From: Cytobacillus citreus
GTDB taxonomy: Bacteria > Bacillota > Bacilli > Bacillales > Cytobacillaceae
Direction: 5' to 3'
Assembly: GCF_018343665.1 (NCBI RefSeq)
Contig: NZ_JAGYPM010000001.1
Span: forward strand, 345,239-409,238
DNA length: 64,000 nucleotides
The notes under the pieces are model-generated. The model saw only the letters and a program-made list of their open reading frames with translations, was not told where the DNA came from and searched no databases. The translations under genes were made by a program, and so were the position numbers. Shown here in pieces: positions 62,104 through 64,000 of this stretch (position 1 is its first letter; the number at the start of each line of letters is the position of its first letter).

Positions 62104-63336
62104 TTATGAATTCCATTCATTTAGTTTTTGATCAGAAGGGAGAAGGAGAGTTAGTAACCCAATTAGCGGTAAAAAAGCAGTTAGAATCATCGTGTTTGTA
62201 ATACCGATAATATCTGCTAAATAGCCGATTACCATTGACCCAATTGCACCCATTCCAAATGCAAGACCGACTGTTAATCCAGCCATTGTACCAATTTTAC
62301 CTGGAACTAGCTCTTGTGCGTATACCACTGTTACTGAGAAGCTTGACATAAGTATAAAACCTGTAATTGTGAGCAAACAAAATGCAGCAACTGGTGGTAC
62401 AATTGGAATCAAAATTGTTAATGGTGCAGATACAATCATTGAAAGGAAGATGACTAGCTTTTTACCAAATCGATCTGCAAGTGGCCCGCCAAATAAAGTT
62501 CCAAGAGCACCTGCCACTAAAAAGGCGAATAAAAAGATTTGAGCTTGTCTTATAGAGAAAGAGTAATTCTCAATAGTGTAAAAAGCATAATAATTTGTCA
62601 TACCAGAAATGTACCAAGATCGAGCAAAAATTAGAACCAATATAAGAACGAGAGCAAATTTAACACCTTTTGATATTCCTTTTTGGTTTTCAATGGTTGA
62701 TTTACTTTTTTTATTAAGCATGCTCTGCTCAATTCGAAGATTTCTAGCGTACCAAATGGCAATATAAGTTAAAAGCACAACAGCAATAGCGGCAACACCT
62801 GTGAACCATGCTGCTCCTATTTGGCCAAGAGGTACAAGGATTAATGCGGTAATAAGTGGTGCCATTGCCTGTCCACTATTTCCCCCTACTTGGTAAATAG
62901 ATTGGGCAAGTCCGCGCTTAGAACCAGCTGCCATATATGCTACCCTGGAGCCTTCAGGATGAAATACAGCTGATCCTAGTCCAATGAATACGACTGATAT
63001 CACGATATATTCGAAGCTTGGAGCTAATGCTAATCCAAGTACACCAATCATGCTGGAAGTTAATCCAATTGGTAAAGCATAGGGCATTGGTTTTTTATCA
63101 GTTGCCATACCGACTATTGGCTGTAAGACTGAAGCAACAATATTTAGTGCAAATCCAATAATTCCAAGCTGGGTGAAGGAAAGACCCATTGAGTTTTCCA
63201 AGATTGGAAACATTGCAGGGATAATCGCTTGGATTGAATCATTCAATAAATGACAGAGGCCTATGATGATCAATATTTTAAAAGACGTTTCATTGCTTCT
63301 TGAAATTGTCTGGGCCGCTGCTGCTGTGTTACTCAT
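62104..63336 (-). CDS. MFS transporter, fosmidomycin-resistance type
   Basis: A 410-residue protein with twelve membrane helices. The start contains GLCHLLNDSIQAIIPAMFPI and is followed by GSAVFHPEGSRVAYMAAGSK RGLAQSIYQVGGNSGQAMAP, the pattern of Fsr-type efflux pumps; B. subtilis YfnC is of this type. It should export a small drug-like compound using the proton gradient. The N-terminal 20 residues are Ala/Ser/Thr-rich. The gap 63337-63646 upstream shows no gene. Confidence 0.88.
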   Translation of the reverse strand: MSNTAAAAQTISRSNETSFKILIIIGLCHLLNDSIQAIIPAMFPILENSMGLSFTQLGIIGFALNIVASVLQPIVGMATDKKPMPYALPIGLTSSMIGVLGLALAPSFEYIVISVVFIGLGSAVFHPEGSRVAYMAAGSKRGLAQSIYQVGGNSGQAMAPLITALILVPLGQIGAAWFTGVAAIAVVLLTYIAIWYARNLRIEQSMLNKKSKSTIENQKGISKGVKFALVLILVLIFARSWYISGMTNYYAFYTIENYSFSIRQAQIFLFAFLVAGALGTLFGGPLADRFGKKLVIFLSMIVSAPLTILIPIVPPVAAFCLLTITGFILMSSFSVTVVYAQELVPGKIGTMAGLTVGLAFGMGAIGSMVIGYLADIIGITNTMILTAFLPLIGLLTLLLPSDQKLNEWNS

Positions 63337-63618
63337 TATCAGGACTCCTTTGGAAATAATGTTTTAATAAATTTAGTATTACTAAATAAATATAATACTA
63401 GATGATGAAGGATATCAAATGGTTTTTTCTATTCATCATTAATTGTACAATAAAACGAAAAAATTTTGATTGTTCAATTAAGTTGGTCAATTAACCATAT
63501 TAATCTAGTCAGCGCTGAATAAAAAATAGCACCTGAGGTTCGAAATGAGCGCGTGAATCAAATGTTTGAAGAGATTAAGCCAGAATAGAACAAAAAACCG
63601 ATATGCCACTTATCATAA

Positions 63619-63648
63619 ATAAAAGAGCCAAAAACGGCTCTTTTATTT
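63619..63648 (-). terminator. Histidine kinase gene terminator
   Basis: AAAAGAGCC and GGCTCTTTT form a 9-bp stem with a 6-base loop and T-rich flanks. Confidence 0.85.
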
Positions 63649-64000
63649 ATTTTTCTTTTATCGGTAGAAAGATATCAACAATTGTTCCTTTATTTACTTT
63701 ACTTGAAATTTGAATTTCCCCACCAAATGATTGGAGGATTCTTTTACAAACAACGAGACCGAGTCCTGTACCTAAATCTTTAGAAGTATAGAAAGGCTGG
63801 AATATTTTTTCGATTTCTCCTTCAGGAATTCCGGAACCTGTGTCTGATACTTGAATTTGGCACCTAAAGGGCAGTTCAATGAGTGTAATTGTTAGTTTAC
63901 CACCCTTTGGCATAGATTCCAATGCATTTTTCGTAATATTAAGAATTACTTGTTTTAGCTGATCTTTCGTACAATCTACATAAACTGGTGAAAAAGGAAG
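63647..64000 (-). CDS. Sensor histidine kinase, C-terminal ATPase part only
   Basis: The frame runs off the window at 64000, so only the last 117 residues are seen. They hold the complete set of ATP-binding boxes: NITKNALESM (N box), SDTGSGIP (G1), FQPFYTSKD (F box) and GTGLGL (G2). The end DIFLPIKEK is typical. Similar in style to Bacillus sporulation and PAS kinases; sensor domains lie beyond the window. Confidence 0.93.
   Translation of the reverse strand, partial: LPFSPVYVDCTKDQLKQVILNITKNALESMPKGGKLTITLIELPFRCQIQVSDTGSGIPEGEIEKIFQPFYTSKDLGTGLGLVVCKRILQSFGGEIQISSKVNKGTIVDIFLPIKEK

Noticed and set aside
63515-63587. Short coding-like tail (PEVRNERVNQMFEEIKPE)
   Set aside because: Too short, no start and no clear family; may be a gene remnant but cannot be supported.
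1-64000. CRISPR arrays, rRNA genes, complete insertion sequences or prophage
   Set aside because: No regularly spaced repeats, rRNA motifs, intact transposases or phage structural genes were seen.

Overview
The window looks like chromosomal DNA from an aerobic, endospore-forming Bacillaceae bacterium. It is AT-rich and has strong AGGAGG-type ribosome sites, frequent TTG and GTG starts and short U-tailed terminators. Its gene set is that of a sporeformer: a GerA-family germinant receptor operon, two alpha/beta-type SASPs, spore transglutaminase (tgl), YjcZ-like peptides, a Spo0E-like phosphatase, sporulation-type kinases, bacillopeptidase F, SigI/RsgI and LutABC. No species is named because no marker gene was compared.

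Layout. 1-5.4 kb: the end of an M20 amidohydrolase, then a minus-strand germinant receptor operon (A, C, small D subunit, a 5' remnant of a second B gene, B). 5.5-10.4 kb: a DUF2071 protein, a cysteine-free GltS-like FMN protein, a SASP, a coiled-coil protein, an XRE regulator, tgl and a frameshifted Gly/Tyr/Pro-rich spore-type peptide. 10.4-18.5 kb: a textbook sigma-W promoter driving a 44-residue small ORF, yuaF and floT; two YjcZ-like peptides; bacillopeptidase F. 18.5-26.2 kb: a decayed ORF, an ECF sigma/anti-sigma pair, a LysM/SleB-type hydrolase, a DUF1232 protein, a frameshifted DUF457 pseudogene, prfC and nhaC. 26.2-33.9 kb: an RND pump (swrC), a DUF5667 secreted protein, sigI-rsgI and a second SASP. 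34-42.4 kb: a Ktr potassium channel, small basic proteins, a B12/radical-SAM protein, lutABC, a GNAT remnant, an L,D-transpeptidase and a GNAT. 42.4-46.1 kb: small genes, gene remnants, tRNA-Arg(CCU) and a membrane acyltransferase. 46.4-52 kb: a 2-oxoacid:ferredoxin oxidoreductase operon whose gamma-delta gene is frameshifted, then a chemoreceptor. 52-56 kb: a PAS histidine kinase, a Spo0E-like protein and a ZIP transporter. 56.1-61.5 kb: fixABCX behind a cre-like site, then a 354-bp direct repeat carrying a complete second fixX, the two copies flanking a decayed 1.4-kb integrative element. 61.6-64 kb: an unknown protein, a fosmidomycin-resistance-type MFS pump and the C-terminal part of a histidine kinase running off the window.

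How the genes fit together. Germination, SASP, Tgl, YjcZ and Spo0E genes point to sporulation and germination. FloT/YuaF (sigma-W), the ECF pair, SigI/RsgI and SwrC point to cell-envelope stress. LutABC, the 2-oxoacid:ferredoxin oxidoreductase and FixABCX are redox and carbon modules; the last two both exchange electrons with ferredoxin-type carriers.

The most notable observations are: (1) the perfectly colinear 354-bp fixX duplication bracketing a remnant with an XRE fragment, an integrase C-terminus and GTGACC repeats at both ends; (2) sigI and the neighbouring DUF5667 gene each preceded by an ACCC-N-CGTA element with the same spacing, with both DUF5667 and RsgI proteins ending in long Lys/Glu-rich tails; (3) a one-base frameshift in the ferredoxin oxidoreductase; (4) several small ORFs and gene remnants hidden between annotated-size genes; (5) four families of short dispersed repeats.
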